Source of the DNA: an uncultured Fibrobacter sp. | GTDB lineage: Bacteria > Fibrobacterota > Fibrobacteria > Fibrobacterales > Fibrobacteraceae | Direction of reading: 5' to 3' | DNA length: 15,954 bases | Assembly (NCBI RefSeq): GCF_937877005.1 | Contig: NZ_CALEFV010000202.1 | Coordinates: forward strand, 1 to 15,954 | Shown: positions 14,746 to 15,954 of the stretch, piece after piece | Layout: each line of letters begins with the position of its first letter | How positions within the stretch are numbered: position 1 is the first letter of the stretch | Notes under the pieces: model-generated | The model's database searches: none | Told to the model about the DNA's origin: nothing | Seen by the model: the letters and a program-made list of their open reading frames with translations, nothing else | Position numbers and translations under genes: made by a program

Positions 14746-15954
14746 TTAGAGGCGCTTGAGAACCGCAGCGGCGTGGTGGATAAAGCCTTCTTCGGTCGCG
14801 ACGGCGGCAATGGCCTTCGCATTCTTCTTGATGGCACGCTCGCTGTAGCGGATGATGCTCATGCGCTTTAAGAAATCATAGACGCCCAGCGGACTGAAGA
14901 AACGGCCCGTGCCGTTGGTAGGCAGCACGTGGTTCGGGCCCGCGAAGTAGTCGCCCACCGGTTCGCTGGACCACGGGCCGATAAACACGGCCCCCGCATT
15001 CTCGATCTGCGCCGCCATGGATTCGGCTTCGGCAGTCATCACCTCCAGGTGTTCCGGAGCGATGCGGTTCGCGATTTCCACACCGTCGAACCAGTCCTTC
15101 ACCACGAGAATGCGCCCGAAGTTGCCGAGCACCTTCTCGAGGAGTTCCTTCTTCGGGGAATTTTCCACCTGGATATCCACGCAGGCGCTAATCATCTGGG
15201 CGGTTTCCATGTTGTCGGTAATGCAGATGGCCGCCTCGAAGCCGGAACCGTGTTCCGCCTGGCTAAGCAAGTCAGCAGCCACGAAGTCCGGATCGCAAGT
15301 GTTGTCCGCCATCACGAGCACTTCGCTGGGGCCAGCCACCATGTCGATATCCACGACGCCGAAGACTTCCTTCTTGGCGATGGCCGCAAAAACGTTGCCA
15401 GGGCCCACAATCTTGTCGACGCGTTCCACGACGGTCTTGCCCTTCGCGTCCTTCGCGCCGTAGGCAAGCAGGCCAATCGCCTGAGCGCCGCCGATGTGGT
15501 AGACTTCGGTAATGCCGAGTTCCTGCAGCACGAATGCGACAGCGCGGTTGATTTCGCCCTTGATCGGGGTCACCACCACGATATCCTGCACGCCGGCAAC
15601 GAGAGCCGGAACCGCATTCATAATGACGGTGCTCGGGTAGATGCCCGCACCGCCCGGCACATAGAGGCCAACCCGCTTCATGGGGCGAATACGCTGGCCG
15701 AGCACGACGCCGTCGGCACCTTCCATAAGCCAAGATTCTTCCATTTGGTTCTTGTGGAAGTCGCGCACGTTCTTGATGGCCTGCTTCAAGGCCTTCTGGA
15801 GTTCCTTGGGGCACTTGGCGGCAGACTTCGCGATGGCCGAAACCGGCACGCGAATGTTCTTGCCCTTCAGGCCGTCGAACTTCTGGGCGTATTCCGTCGC
15901 CTTGGCGAAGCCGCCGTTCTTGATGTCGGCAAGGATCTGCATCACCTTGTCGTG
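14746..15954 (-). CDS. hisD: Histidinol dehydrogenase (N-terminus beyond the window)
   Basis: HisD catalyses the last two steps of histidine synthesis, oxidising L-histidinol to L-histidine with two NAD+ and one zinc. The frame is open to the right edge, adding HDK before the first internal GTG/ATG pair at 15945-15940, so the true start lies outside. About 402 residues are present against roughly 430 for the family. The NAD-binding and substrate regions are clear: RVGLYVPGGAGIYPSTVIMN, the HIGGAQAIGLLAYG turn, and VDKIVGPGN. Zinc and catalytic residues are seen in SQAEHGSG, in RIAPEHLEV (Glu-His pair), in PVGDYFAGPNHVLPTNGTG and in the C-terminal EGFIHHAAAV. All key residues seem intact. No other his gene is in the window; the upstream part of any operon would lie to the right. 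The gene ends at a bidirectional terminator. Confidence 0.95.
   Translation of the reverse strand, partial: HDKVMQILADIKNGGFAKATEYAQKFDGLKGKNIRVPVSAIAKSAAKCPKELQKALKQAIKNVRDFHKNQMEESWLMEGADGVVLGQRIRPMKRVGLYVPGGAGIYPSTVIMNAVPALVAGVQDIVVVTPIKGEINRAVAFVLQELGITEVYHIGGAQAIGLLAYGAKDAKGKTVVERVDKIVGPGNVFAAIAKKEVFGVVDIDMVAGPSEVLVMADNTCDPDFVAADLLSQAEHGSGFEAAICITDNMETAQMISACVDIQVENSPKKELLEKVLGNFGRILVVKDWFDGVEIANRIAPEHLEVMTAEAESMAAQIENAGAVFIGPWSSEPVGDYFAGPNHVLPTNGTGRFFSPLGVYDFLKRMSIIRYSERAIKKNAKAIAAVATEEGFIHHAAAVLKRL

Noticed and set aside
15940..15954. GTG or ATG at 15945-15940 as the hisD start
   Set aside because: The frame stays open to the window edge and known HisD proteins are about 30 residues longer at the N-terminus, so the gene is better treated as cut by the window.

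Overview
The window reads as ordinary chromosome of a Gram-negative bacterium with roughly balanced base composition. Evidence for a Gram-negative cell is a PpiD-type periplasmic folding factor with one N-terminal membrane anchor and a GreB-type cleavage factor. The gene set and the low-complexity intergenic tracts remind me of Fibrobacter (Fibrobacterota). That placement is recall-based inference of moderate-to-low confidence; I could not run a search. No phage, transposon, CRISPR array, integrase or toxin-antitoxin module is visible.

Layout. (1) 1-1217, plus strand: the last codons of a gene that looks like the C-terminal end of an S26 signal peptidase, then a complete S26-family protein whose expected catalytic lysine is arginine. 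A bidirectional terminator follows. (2) 1287-3128, minus: a membrane DUF2062 domain fused in frame to a complete DUF1015 domain, with a well-placed internal ribosome site at the junction. (3) 3210-4564, plus: a GreB-type transcript cleavage factor and a TatD-family metal hydrolase, separated by a short repeat-rich spacer. (4) 4561-6534, minus: a membrane PAS-GGDEF-EAL protein, probably a c-di-GMP phosphodiesterase with a dead GGDEF domain; its stop codon overlaps that of tatD. (5) 6644-6716, minus: tRNA-Glu(CUC) with its own promoter and terminator, just downstream of a PpiD-like chaperone (6773-8728, minus). (6) 8874-12296, plus: L-aspartate oxidase (NadB), a membrane-anchored Ser/Thr protein kinase and a CvpA-family membrane protein with a long Lys/Ala-rich tail. 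Kinase and CvpA are separated by one base. (7) 12318-13583, minus: an MTA/SAH deaminase-type amidohydrolase. (8) 13709-14704, plus: a cNMP-binding-like domain joined to an active-looking GGDEF diguanylate cyclase. A bidirectional terminator follows. (9) 14746-15954, minus: histidinol dehydrogenase, cut at its N-terminus by the window edge.

How they fit together. Most genes are independent housekeeping functions: NAD and histidine synthesis, SAH/MTA salvage, envelope protein folding, RNA polymerase rescue and a glutamate tRNA. Two signalling themes recur. A c-di-GMP hydrolase and a c-di-GMP synthase both lie in the window, in separate transcription units. A Hanks-type kinase appears translationally coupled to a CvpA protein.

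I found no strong case for a wholly new system. The observations most worth following are the S26 protein with the Lys-to-Arg change, the DUF2062-DUF1015 fusion with its internal start, and the kinase-CvpA pair with the unusual tail. Intergenic gaps are all short: none exceeds 300 bases.
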